Part shown: one piece after another, positions 42,034-54,300 of the stretch
Numbering within the stretch: position 1 is the stretch's first letter
How the letters are laid out: every line of letters starts with the position of its first letter
Assembly (NCBI GenBank): GCA_024867545.1
Contig: JANFNE010000013.1
Span: forward strand, 1,116,001 to 1,180,000
Length of the DNA: 64,000 nucleotides
Direction: 5' to 3'
DNA from: Phytopythium helicoides
Lineage: Eukaryota; Oomycota; Peronosporomycetes; Pythiales; Pythiaceae
The notes under the pieces: model-generated
Told to the model about the DNA's origin: nothing
Databases searched by the model: none
Seen by the model: only the letters and a program-made list of their open reading frames with translations
Translations under genes and position numbers: made by a program

Positions 42034-44361
42034 CTATTCGTCCGATTTTTGGATCGCTCTGCCTTTGTTTGAAGCTGCCTGATTCGACCCTGCTCCTTGC
42101 AACACGTTGTTGCTGCTCCCTTTTTCCGGTCCATTATTGTTACTTCGAGGATTGTTGTTGCTTGAACCAGACACTGCAGGAAGGTGCAGCTTGCGGCTAG
42201 ACCCCGTTTTACTCTCAAGACTGCCAACCCGATCCTGCAGCTTGGAAATTGCACTTTCGTAGAGTGTCTCCATCTGCTGAATCTGTTGGAGAGACTGCAT
42301 TAGCAAAACTGAAAATTTTAGATAGGTCTGTGGAAATGTACATGCTCACCGTTTCCCGTGGCACATAGTCCGCATCTAAGTTCCTCTTTGATGCGGTCTC
42401 GTTCGCCTTCTGCATCTGCCAACTAAAAGCCACAGAGACCGGTAAATCCTCGATACTATGTATCACCAGGTCGAGGGATATCGCACCTTCTGTCTGGTTT
42501 TGTTAAGCTCCTTTCAAAATCTCGAAGCGAAGCAATCGCAAGGTCTCGTTCCCGTTCGCGCTCCTTCTGCTCCTGGAGCAGGTCATCCAAACGCTCAGCT
42601 GTGTCCTCTTCAAGCTGGAAAAAGCGCAGCTTGAATTCCTTCAACTCTTGCAAGAAGCTTAGCGCTTGCGTCTTTTCTGCGGCGAGCTCATTCTCGACCT
42701 CGTGCCATTCCTGTGAAGCCTCTTCTGACAGCTTTCGATAAGTTGCGACTTGCTGGTCGCACTTGCGCTTGATTTGCTCTAGGTCGCGTTCATGCTGAGC
42801 AATTAGAGCCTCGAGAGCTGCTGTTGGGTTTGCTTCTGATGGTAAATCTGCGTTGCTGTTGCTCCTGCTATTGGTGCTCGTGTTGGAAGACGAGCTAGAA
42901 TTGGAGCAACTGACTGCCTTGGCTGCTTGGTTTTCAAACTCGAGGTGCTGAATTCGTATGGAGGCCTTCAACAGTTGATTCTCGAGTGCATCAGCCCTCT
43001 CTCTTGCCTCCGTTAGCTCAGCTTGAGTTGTTCGCAAACGCTGCCCTTCTTCATCCAGTTGCTGCCTTGCATCTTCGTATAGTGCGCGATAATCAAGTAC
43101 AGATAACACATTTTGCTGAGCACGCACGGCAACTTGCATAGCTCGTTGTCCGAATTGGATGGTTGATAGTGTCTCATGAGCGTCAGATGCTGCCTGTGTG
43201 ACCGTGACTACAAGTGCGGTCTTGGCGTTTCCCCCCAGACTTGACTGTAGTAGTCGAGTGAGTTTGCTATCGCGGTATGGTACGTGCCGTTGCTGATTGG
43301 CGAGTGCCGAAACGCAGTTACCCAAAGCTGATAGACTCAGATTGATTGCTTTGAGCTCGTTGACGTGACGTCCAGTCACACGCGTCTTCTTGACGCGCTC
43401 TGAGCCTGCAAGGTCCACGAGAAAAAGATTGCTCAGCTTGACAACTTGTCGTGGCGGGTCAGTAGAGTTGTTGGATGGTGCAACAAGCTCTTTTCGCTCG
43501 ATGCGGAGAATCAGAATGGCATGCGAGCGACTCGAATGCTCATTCATGGCTGTGCTTGACACCGCACGATTTTCCGAGCCACGTCGAAGGAGTTCTAGGC
43601 AGTCGTCAACACTAGAGACGCTGACAATCGAGGCACCATCAAGGTATACACCGCGCTCGGGGTCTTCCCGAATGACAATGCCTGACGGTGCGATGCTCGG
43701 ATCCAATAGATCAAAGATGCGCTCACAGTAAATCTGGACATAGCTTATGGCCACACTCGTTTTGGCACGTGCTCGCGTTTGTTCTACGCGCTGAATAATC
43801 AAGCATGTAGAACTGTTAGTGAGAGTGTTGCCAATGAAGAAACGAAAACTGACTCACGTTGAAGATATCCTCGAGTGCACGAGGGATGATGCCACGGCCA
43901 TCACCTTGAGCGTCATCGTCTCGTCCGACCATTGTGTGGGTCTTGCCGGTCGAAGTTTGGCCGTAAGCAAGTACGGTGCCGTTGTATCCGTCGAGTACAT
44001 CGTGAACTATGTCGTATGCAACGCGCTGGTACACACTTTCCTGGTCTGTTGACTCGTCCAAGCTCGCATCAAAGGCGAACTTTCGATTGTCGGACAAGAA
44101 AACTACACTCTTTCCGTCCTGTTGCACACGTACGCATGGTCCACCACCACTAGCTCGACCACCTTTGTCTGTGAGGAATGTCGGGTCTTCGCGGTTGCTC
44201 CCGTTCGCTTCCGTACTTTCAGGAGATGCACTCTCGACTGCTTGCTGCAGCTGCAGCTGCACGTAATCGTCGTAGCTCAAGCCTTCGCGCTCGCGCTGCA
44301 GCAACGGTCTTAAGCGACAGAAAACCTTGACACGCTCTGCTGGTCGTGAAGTCGCCTCCAT
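42034..44361 (-). CDS. Kinesin motor protein, ARK/ungrouped-like
   Basis: Four exons, in transcript order 44361-43858, 43790-42487, 42422-42350 and 42294-42034, give an uninterrupted 713-residue protein. The motor is N-terminal: VKVFCRLRPLL, DGYNGTVLAYGQTSTGKTHTM (P-loop), NEHSSRSHAILI (switch I), VDLAGSERVKKT (switch II) and HVPYRDSKLTRLL. The spacing and motifs such as LDGYNGTVLAYGQ, GRGIIPRALEDI and FGQRAMQV resemble the armadillo-repeat (ARK) kinesins of plants, but no armadillo repeats follow. Instead there is a coiled coil of about 250 residues and an Asn/Ser-rich tail. Plus-end-directed transport is expected from the N-terminal motor. The intron boundaries all keep phase, which supports the model. 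Confidence 0.9.
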
Positions 44362-44533
44362 CTTCGTTTGGCGACTCAAAGTTTTGATCCAGTCTGCTCG
44401 GATATCAATAGTCCGCAACCGCCTGCAATAGGAAGAAATGGCTACACTTTCAATTGCAGTCAACTTCAACATCATCAGCGCCATCAACTTGTAGGCTACA
44501 ATTTCCTTTCATTCAGGATGGAACAGACATAAT

Positions 44534-47500
44534 TTAGTGAATGCAACTCACACAATCTCTAGCTCGCTCGCCTGACGCTGCGCGTGCATGGCGGCGGCGA
44601 TGGCTACCTGCATCCCGAACGCGGTCAGTCGGATCCAGGGAGCACAGGCGGCGAATGAGCGTCCAGCCATCTTTCTTGACATTCGCGGGCTGCTGTGGGA
44701 GCTTGCCCTCGCGCACTTGCTGCACGACGTTGTCCTCCGAGACGTCAGCACCCCACGGATATCGCCACTCAGAGCTTCCAACACGACCATGCCAAACGCA
44801 TAGATGTCGGATGCCACAGGTTGGTGCATCATCATTCAGCAGCTCTGGAGCTGCCCAACGTGGCGTCAAGCCGTCCTTAATGGTGACTTGAGCACGACCG
44901 TCAGTTGTTACGTTGATCGCACTGGCCGTCAAATCACACACACCAACATTTGCAGTGTGGAGAAACTGGATGCCAAGCGCTGTGTCCAACAACTGCGTCC
45001 AAGTAGCTGCATTCGGCTTCTTCCTCCCGAGCGTCAGCTTATCTAACGACTTGCCAGGCTTCTCCCAAACGATATATCGCCCATGAGTGCCCTCGTAGCA
45101 CCCGCCGTAGCAAGTGTACACGTTTGGGTGCTTGAGCTGGTAGAACGTCTCAATCGTGTCCGCAACGTCGTTCGGTGTCTCCATTTCGTGTGAATTGCGG
45201 ACAAGAACGGATCGACCACGCCACTTGCCGGTGATCTCTTGCCCAGGACGAGCCGTGCACAGGGCTGGCACACAATTCAGCTCGTACATCGGGATAAACC
45301 ACTCGGGCAGAGGCGACCATGCCTCAAGCCCAGTTAGCCGGATCACCTTGAGCAGATTGGACGCGACCTTCGTCATGAGCTCCAGCTCTTCCACAGCGTA
45401 GCGATGACGTCTCTTTCGACAGCTCAAACTGCAAGAGCGCGTACGTTTCCGCAAGATCCTGTCCAGCAGCGCTCTGCACGCCACGTGGGTTCATCAGCTC
45501 GTTCTCTAAAGCAGTCGATGCCTTCTCCAAGCCACCCATCAAGATGGCACGCTGCTTTTGGTGGAGCTGTGCCCAGCGTGACTGCCACTGATACACTGTT
45601 GGTGGTTCTGGCTCGCCTGGTCGCTGAATCACCGGGCCAAACTCCGCGAGGCAGTCGTCGATTCCACGGTGCAGGTCGACGTACACCTGAATCTGCGCAT
45701 AGTAAGCGATGAAGTCGTAAATGTCTCCAGTGTTTGGCTCTGCACACGACTGCAATAGCGCGTTGAACTCGACAATCCGGCGACCCAGCTTCTCAACAGG
45801 CTTCTTTGGCAGAGTTCCATGCTTGACCAACAATCCATGGATAGCCCAGCAGCGCGTGTACAAATGCATGTTCATTTCCCGCCTCGCGAGCGCGCCGGGT
45901 ACCGTGGTTCTTCCCACGAGCTGGAGGCACTGACGCAGCACACCTGCCATGTGCGTGTCAAAGGGAGGACAGTTGATGGCGTCGACACCAGCTACAGTCT
46001 CCTTGACACTTGTCAAAGGCCGAAGAATCACAGCTTCCTCAGTCATAAGCCAATAAAGACTGCGCAGCAAATTTGCTGCCGTCGGTCTCTTCGCAGCAGC
46101 AGGTTTACATAACGCCTCGATGAGCCAGTATGTGCTCTCGCGGATATATGCTGGACGGCGCGGCAGCGGCTTGCCATACTGAATAGCAATGGGGCGTCCA
46201 GGGTCGTTCGCTTCGACAAGCAGCTCAAAGATACACTTGCCGAGGCAGTAGACATCCCAAGCTGTAGAGGGATCCTCCCGCGCGGATGACGGCCACATAT
46301 GGTCAACAACCGCTTTATCTCTCGCGGTAGCATTCGGTCCAAGTAGCGGACAGCAGTAGCGAATGCTATTGAGTTTGAGTGCGCGGTTCGGAGCGCACAA
46401 CTCGACGTGATCCCACGAGAAGTTCCCAATCACAAGGCCGCGATCGTGGAGTGACAGAATAGCCTGTGTGATCTGGAAAAGGTAGTGCCATTTCTCGGCC
46501 GTCGGTAACCGCAGCAGCTTGATCGCGTTGACGGCTACCACAGGCTGGTGGAGATAAGCGCGCTTTCCGATGTGTGATGCAGCGGTGACGCCAATATCGA
46601 ACCCCCGTCCCCGCCGCGACATGAGGTCCATGCGAATGAGCATGGACTCTTCGTCTTCGTCTTCCATCTCCGTCACGGTGCGCAGCTGCTTGCCCTTCTC
46701 GTCATAGCGCACGTTGTAGTGTGCCTCAAGCTCGAGCGAGGGGACGGAACCAGTGCGGAGCGTCATGACCTGCGATGCCCGAGATCTCGGTGATTCGGTT
46801 GAACGCGACCGGTGAGAAGCTGCAGCTCGCTCCTCGCTAGACGGTCGGGATACGCCATGAAGTTGTGCTTGAGCAGCGTGAGCAGCTCGTAGCTCTGGTC
46901 GTCGCCGTCTTCCGTGTCCAGCTCCGCGCGCAGCCGCGCTGTCGTCGTCCAGCAGCTCTCGAATTTCTTGAGTCGTCCAATGCGCTCTCGGATCATGAGC
47001 TCCTGCGGGGCCGTGAGCGCCTGGGATGTCGAATGCCGCGAACATGGCGTCCAGCAGCTGGTCGAAGCGGTAGATGAGGTCGAGATAGTACCCTGACTGC
47101 GCGAGCTGGAAGAGCACGCGCGCGTCGGCCTCGAAGGCCTCCAGCTCCGCAGCCATGCGCTCCGCCTGCTCGCGCATCACCCGCAGCGCTTCCGGCACGC
47201 GCGCCATGCGGTCGCTGAGGTCCTGAAGTGCTTCCAGCGCTTGGCGTGCAGCGGCTCCGGGCCCGTCAATGGCCGGCGCGTTCTCGTCCTGGCAGCTTGG
47301 CCCAGAGCACCTGCCAGAACTCTGCCTCGTCGTCCGGGAAGAGCTCGCTGTGCTCGACGAGCGCGCGCGCCTCGCCCTCCTTCTCTCTCGGCGCCGACGG
47401 CGCGGGCTCCGGCGGCTGGGACCGGCGCGCTCTGGCTGCGCAGCCGCTGCTCCAAGGTCCTGCTCCTCCCTGTGCTTGCGGCGCATGCTGCGGTAGCTCC

Positions 47501-47661
47501 ATCCCTGCGTGCGAGCCGCGCGTGCTGCCGCTGCTGCTGCCGCGCGAGTCAAATCGGCTCTTGCGCTCCTGCAGCTGCCGCTCGTGCTGCCGCTCCAGCC
47601 GCTGCAGGAAATCGCGGTACTCGGGGTCGCCCGCGCGCTTCTTGCTGTGCGAAGAGCCCAT
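44534..47661 (-). CDS. Double pseudokinase with N-myristoylation signal
   Basis: Starts MGSSHSKKRAGDPEY (47661). Gly2 and Ser6-type context fit N-myristoylation, so membrane association is likely. A helical region of about 250 residues follows. Domain 1 is kinase-like (WHYLFQITQAILSLHDRGL, then VYCLGKCIFELL) but has IGNFSWDHV where HRDLKxxN should be. A helical linker leads to domain 2 (ETFYQLKHPNVYTCYGGC, RWAAPELLNDD), which has Arg for the ATP Lys (VLVRNS), CDLTASAIN for the catalytic loop and KDG in place of DFG. Neither domain should phosphorylate. Single-base shifts occur near 47290 (extra G), 47000, 46790, 44820, 44750 and the end, but homology is unbroken. The layout parallels the ankyrin-tandem-kinase family without ankyrins. 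Confidence 0.7.
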
Positions 47662-48200
47662 GGCGGTCAGCAGGACAATCGCGCTGTGCGCATGCAGTCC
47701 CGCCCGCGGCGCGCAGGAGCTCCGCAAAGACACGCATGGAGCGAGCCAGCGAGGCGGCGCATGTCGATGCTGCATGTGGCCTTGCGCTTCCGACGACGAG
47801 GGCAGTGACGCGGGGGAGTGACGTGTTGAAGGGGTGGCAACAACATGGGCGATGGAGTGGCTTTCGCACGTGACGAATGGAGGGGGAGGATGGCGAGAGG
47901 GCAGAGGTGGCGAGAGGATGCGAGGGCTACGAGTGAGAGCTGAGAGCATTGAGGTCGGGGGTGACGGGCTCTGGTGGTGACTCGGACTTGACGTGACTGG
48001 GCTGGGATCACCACCACCACCGAAACAAAAAAAAAAAGCTTGTCGCGTGAGTCATGAGAGGTGCACGCGCACACCACAGAGGTGCAGAGGACCGTCTTGA
48101 ACGGACTGCTGGTTTGACAACGCGTGCTGAACGAGTGAAATGCCATCGGCGGAGATGATGCGATTTGCTGTGACGCGCGCAATGGGTACAGTGGTGAGTG
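47662..48200. promoter_or_regulatory. Divergent intergenic region of about 540 bp
   Basis: Lies between the start codons of the double pseudokinase (-) and the RNA repair gene (+), so it should hold both promoters. It contains a run of A residues (about 48027-48038). No specific motif can be named. A GTGAGTGATGG stretch just before 48201 could be a splice donor of an upstream exon. Confidence 0.4.
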
Positions 48201-51070
48201 ATGGTGCGTTTGGTGGCGTCGCGTGTCATCATTGATTGCCACTCCGACATTCGCCGTCTGCACATCAACACCTTCGACTGCACCATGGGCGAGCCCCATC
48301 TCAACACAGTTGCCAAGTTCCGAGGGTGTCTGGCACTCATGATCAACTACGAGCCCGCAGTTTTTCGCCTAGTGCACAGGATGCTGCGGGTGCTGCCCCA
48401 CGACAGCCGGTTCGCTCAGGTGAAGGGCTGCAGCCCCGAGATGTGGCACGTGACGCTCGTGACCAAAGAAGAGAAGCGATTGCTAAGTCTGGAAGTGACA
48501 AAAGAGGCCACGAGAATGTCTGGGGGACCACTTTACCCTATTGGACTTGGCGCGAGCCGCAACTATCCGAGTGTGCTCTTTGTTGTCTGCGTGTGGCCGC
48601 GGGGACGAGCATTCCGAGCCAAGCACGGGCTGCCACCCAAGGACTTCCACATCACAGTCTCCGTCGACGACGAACATGGCATTGACAAAAGTTACAGCTC
48701 ATTGGTGGATCCGGAATGCGTCTACCTACGAGATATGGACACATTGAGAGCGCTCTCGAGGCAGCTAATGTTGGAGGGCAAGCCGCAGCAGGCACTCCAA
48801 GTCGCGACCATTCTATGTGAAAAGTTTTTACCGAATGTGGGGGAACGTGAGTGGATGCGATTGGGAGATGCAGCATTTGCGTCTGGCATTTTCAAGCTCG
48901 CGATGCTCAGCTACGCTCAAGCACTCTCCTCCGTACGAGCTAAAAGCGAGCTGGTGGACGCTGCTGTGGCAACTCACTGCCTCAGTCACATGGGATTGAG
49001 CGCCAAGCACACCGAGTATGGACCTGTGTTTGCAGATAGCGAGCTCGACCAAATCCCGCCCGAGCTTCAAGATCCCCTTTGTCGTCCGTGGTCAGTTCAT
49101 CTCTTAGCTTCCGCACCAGAAGAAGACGATACTTGCGCCAAAACGTTGCTGCCTGCACATCCAACAGCATCGCGCGAGCAGCTATATTCATTAGACTGGT
49201 CACCACTGCTCGGAAAGCCTGGGATTTTCAAGCTTCCCCGATTCTTCAGTTGGGTTATACCCATGCATTTGGCTGCCATGTCCACACCCCGCAACCGTGA
49301 AGATGTCCGCATTCTCGTTGAGTCTCTGAGTATTCGTCAAATTGTGACGCTCACAATCGAGAGTCCGCTAGAAAGCGAATGGTTTGAAGGACTTCATTGC
49401 GTTCAGCATACCTTCCTACCCACCGATAACTACAAGCCGCCATCTCTAGCTCAAATCAATATCTTCATGCACATCTGCTGTTCGGGTGCAAAAGAAGCAA
49501 GTACTCCTGTTCTTGTGCATTGTGGAGGGGGAAAGGGTCGTGCTGGCACCATGCTGGCATGCTATCTGGTTGCATTTGGCTTCAACAGGCCACCGACGGA
49601 TATTTTGGAGATGACAGATTTTACCCCAGCGATGAACGCTGCAGAAGCAATCCAAGCTCTACGATCTATTCGCCCTGGAAGTATTGAGACTACCGAGCAA
49701 GAGGCAGCAGTGCACGCGTATTGCTCGGCACTCTGGAAGCGCAGATCAATATTGCCTCGTGTTGTGTCAGAGCCGACTGGGACTTTTCCTAACATCTCTG
49801 GAAAACCGGTGGGCACAACTGACTTTCTTGTCTTATGTGGACTTCCGGGCTCTGGCAAGAGCTCCTTCAGTCGTGCTCTCATCAAGAGATCAAATGCAAG
49901 CGTAGTTGTTGGCCCGAATGGCAAGTCGAAGCCTGCTCAAGGAGCATGGATCGAGGTAGACAGCGATGTTGACGGCCGTGCCGGTTGCGAGCGAAGCGTG
50001 TCCACTGGAGGAAAAGGCAAGAAACTCATTCTCGATCGGTGTAATGGAACTCGAGAGGATCGCGAGTGGTTTCTGAAACTTGCATCCTCGTGGAGCTCGC
50101 ACCCAACTGCCGTCTGGTTTGATTTCCCAACCGAGATATGCGAAGCTCGAGCTATGACGCGGAACAACCACCCTACTTTACCCCCAGGTTCAAGGGTGCG
50201 GCGAGCCATCGAACACCATGGGAAATCGTTTACTCCACCAGATGTCAGCGAAGGTTTCCACTCGGTTGTACGCATCACGTCGATGGACGCGGCACTGGCA
50301 CTTGTGGATACGTTGTCCGCGTCACTTCCTCTCATGAAGTTTCCTCGCACTCCGCACCTGATTGACCTCGGTGGTGCAACAGGTGACGACATTGTTAGCA
50401 TTCGTGACAATGGCCTCACTGATGGAAATAGGGCAGCAGCATGGCCCGAGTCACTTGTTCCCCCTGGCACGGCGATCATAGTGACTGAAAAGCTCGACGG
50501 AGCAAACCTCGGTATCTCTTTGGCGCCACACGCACTGGGGATTCATCATCCAAAACCGATCACACTACATCACCTCCGAGTATCATCGGCAGTTCCAAGC
50601 TCTGGACACGTTTATTGCGGAGCACCGTGAGTCGTTGTTTGCCATCCTGAACCGGGACCCTCTCTTCCCGGTAGGTTTGTGCTGTACGGTGAGTGGCTCG
50701 CAGCCACGCATTCGGTCGAGTACACCTCGCTGCAGAGCCTGTTCTACGCGTTCGACCTATACGACCGCGAGACGCGGCAATTCTGGGACCGGCGGTCCCT
50801 CGAGATGCTGCTGGACGCGTGCGGTGCGAGGTTTCCTCTAACTCCTGTGATCTTCGCTGGCCCAAACCTGCCACCAAGACCAGACCTGGAGCGTCTTTCA
50901 AGACGAGAGTCTCCGTTTTGCGATGGTGTTGGCGAAGGGATCTACTTGAAATGGGAGCGAGGCGGGGTGGTCGTGGACCGCAGCAAGGTCGTGCGTGGAG
51001 ACTTCATTGCTGGAATGAGCACTGGACGAAGGGGGTGTTGCGCCTCAACCGAGTGGTGCAGCTAAACTAG
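48201..51070 (+). CDS. Multidomain RNA repair protein: 2H-TPR-PTP-PNK-ligase
   Basis: About 940 residues when the frames are followed. Residues 30-170 have two HxT motifs, WHVTLV (His83) and FHITVSV (His150), the mark of 2H phosphoesterases that open 2',3'-cyclic phosphates. Residues 185-265 look like two TPR hairpins. Residues 335-515 have VHCGGGKGRAGT (Cys441, Arg447), the PTP/dual-specificity phosphatase loop. Residues 540-700 have CGLPGSGKSS (Walker A) and LDRCN, a polynucleotide kinase fold. Then EKLDGAN (Lys764) is the ligase nucleotidyl-transfer motif, followed by RFVLYGEW (motif III), GEGIYLK (IV) and RSKVVRGDF (V). Together these would heal both ends of cut RNA and seal them. Single-base shifts occur near 50550, 50670 and 51018. 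The start at 48201 is the first ATG; 48285 (MGEPHLN) is an alternative. Confidence 0.85.
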
Positions 51071-51303
51071 CAAATAAATCTCTCGTTGATTCGCGAACCC
51101 TCACTTGTGTCTGCCTCCGACTTTGTCCAATCATGTTGGTCTCGGTAGAGATTTAGCGAGGTGTCGAGCTTCGCTGTGAATGAAGACACCCCACCGCCGT
51201 GATGTGAGCAAGTACGCGCATTTCCGATACAACATGCAAGTCAATCGGCAGTGGGTCCACGTGCAGAAACATCGTGAGAATCGTATGTCATCCTTTGACA
51301 AGC

Positions 51304-54300
51304 ATGGAGGCGAAGGTGGGAGCATCAGTCCATGGCGGCGCGGACGTGAGCGCTGCGACCAGGGATAGGACGCCATTGATGGTCGCGGCGTTCGAGGGAA
51401 ATCTGGAGGCGATGGAGAGTTTGCTGGACCAAGGCGCGGCCGTGAACGCCGTAGACAAGAGGAGAAACACGGCGCTGATGGCTGCGACGAACCTGGAAGC
51501 AGCAAAACTCTTGGTGGAGCGAGGCGCTGATCTGCATGCTGTGAACGACGACGGGAACACGGCCTTGATGGTAGCAGTTTGGAAGCTCAGATGGGAGGTG
51601 GTCAAGTATTTGGTGGACCGCGGCGCGGATGTGAACGCTGTCAACAAGTTTGGACTGACACCGCTGGCATATGTGGCGGAGTACGGTGAGCTGGATCTCG
51701 TGGGGCTATTGGTAAACAGAGGCGCGCACGTGAACGTCGTCGACAATAGCAACTACACGCCACTCGCCCGTGCGATACAGCGTGGCAAGTTGGAGATCGT
51801 GACGTTCTTGGTGGACCGAGGTGCAGGCGTCAACACTTTGGACAGCGACGGAAGAACTCCTCTTGCCCTCGCGGCAGCGAGGGGTGAATGGAGGATTGTG
51901 GAGCACTTAGCTGATCGAGGCGCAGACGTGAATGCCGCAGATGGCAACGGGCTGACACCGCTGATGCATGCAGTCGATAAAGGGAATCTAGATATGGTGA
52001 AGTATTTGCTGAAACGTGGCGCAGTCGTCAACAGCGTTGACATCAACGGCAATACTCCATTGGTATATGCAGCATCAACTGGCGAGCTCGAGGTGCTGGA
52101 ATACTTGATTGAACATGGCGCAGACGTGAATGCTATTGACAATGGTGGTATGACTGCACTCATTTGTGCGGCAAAGTCGTTGGGTAACTCGGAAGTGATG
52201 ACGAAATACTTTCTAGATCGAGGTGTAGACGTCAACGCAGTGGACAAGGATGGCATGTCAGCTCTGATGTACGCGGCAGACAGCAGTAACTTGAAAACGG
52301 TCGAGTTGCTGGTGGACCGAGGTGCGGATGTCAACATAGTAGACAACAACGGGATGACGCCACTGATGCGGGCGATAGTTCGTTGCAAACTTGAGATCGT
52401 GAAGTATCTAGTCGACCATGGTGCAGATGTGAATCTCAAGACTACCCTAGGACAAACAGCAGTGCATCAAGCAGCAAAGCGCGGCTATATTGCTATTCGA
52501 GACTTCTTGCTTCAACATATCAAGGTTGCGCCGTCTTGGAATGGGTCAAGAAGAGGCATGCAGCTTACGAATTTGTCCTTAAGCTCACTGAAACTCCACT
52601 CAGCGTCGAAAAGTTGGGCTATCTCTCCGTTCGACATTGCTTTGGTTCGACATGACCACACCAAGACGATCGGAGGAGAGTATCACGCCAAGTGGCTTGA
52701 CGCCGATGTTGTTATCAAACTGTTCACACCAGAAGCGTCAGCCTCGACATTTGTAGATGAAGTAACCACGTGGCACCAATTGCGACACCCAAACGTCATC
52801 AAGTTGTATGGAGCGTGTGGCGTCGGTCACTCGTTCTTTGTTCTGGAGTATGCGAGCAATGGGTCTGTGGTGGAGTTTCTCGCCGAATGTGAAAAGCGAG
52901 GTGAGGGACGGAGGCCGTGGAAGTTCATGTATGAAGCAGCATTGGGTCTCGCATATTTGCATGAGCGAGGTATTGTGCATGGTAACCTGCGCAGCAGCAA
53001 TATTTTGGTGGGAAGTGATGGTGTGGCGAAGTTGGCTGACTTCGGATTGGCGGCAGCGTCATCGCAGACTATCGATAACGCAGCCTCATCAGGTTTCGGC
53101 TCCGTGCGTTGGCAGGCTCCTGAGCAATTGAAGGCGGAGAAACGTTATTTGCTTCAGACGTTTACTCTTTGGGTCTGTGCATTGTGGAGGCAGTGACAGG
53201 GCGGGAACCGTGGGAAGGAAAGAGCGATTTGGCGATTAGACTCTGTAAGAGCCGATGGCTTCCTGGGACACACTCCACCAACCCGTTTGGTCCCAACCGT
53301 CTGGATGCAGACTTCGGGCAATTTATATCCAACGTGTGCGCTCCAGCTCCGAGTCATCGATTGCCAGCAGTAAAGGTTGCTCGATTACTTGAGCACTTCG
53401 CTGCAAAGGAAGCCAGAGAGCAGAAAACATCACACCTTGAGGTAATCGGCGAGGATGTCAACGAGTACAAAGCCGGAGAATTGCAGCAACTCTTAGCAAA
53501 AGTTCGAGGTGTGGCATCATTGCACAATGCTCGGAATCCGATGTATCAAGTCATTCAACAAGAGATCGAAGCGATTCACAGACATTTCGAACGCGGAAAA
53601 CGTCAACTCGAGACATTCGTGGCATATCATTCGCTTCTCGTGGATTTGGTGGATATACTTCAGCCAAGACCACTTCGAGACCAAGTCGGCTCTCTTTCAT
53701 CGAAACGAGCGACTCACAACAATTTGGCAGTGTTTCGGCGTCGTATCAACAAATTATGGATGATGATCGGCGAATCTGGTGTTGATGTCCGGGAGCGAGA
53801 GCTGCGATGGAGCCTACAGCGCAGCAAACAGTTCGAGTTGTTGATTTCCGATGTATCCGAGACGATGACTGTTCTGAGTCCAGATGGATGACGAAGAAAC
53901 CCAGTCGGAACTCGTCACTTTCCTCAAGACGGAAATTGAGCACCACGCATCCAGTTACACTGACGATCAACTTGCCGTGATGAAAAAAGCGTACGAGGAC
54001 TGCTGTCAGGGCGAGTGGGACAAGTCTGTGACGACTGTTCCAGTATGGTTTCTGCCATGGCATGAATTGGTGATCAACCGAATGAATCGAATTGGCGAAG
54101 GCGGGTTTGGTGACGTGTATCTCGCGAAATGGCTTGACTCGGAGGTCGTCGTGAAAGAGGTGAAAACACTCGGATCTGGCAATAACAACAACAACGATTC
54201 CATGGTATCCACTTGGTTTCGGAGTGCTTCACGATGGTCTACGAGTATAAAAGACAATACACATGACTCACGGAAGGCTCTTCGTGCGCTATTCGAGCAA

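Noticed and set aside
45324..47552. Single 742-codon ORF as the complete protein
   Set aside because: Its first third is Arg-rich out-of-frame sequence; better protein-like reading starts at MGSSHSKK (47661) and passes between frames.
51304..52530. Tandem repeats as a DNA-level satellite
   Set aside because: The repetition is the 99-bp period of ankyrin repeats; it is preserved at protein level, not as DNA.
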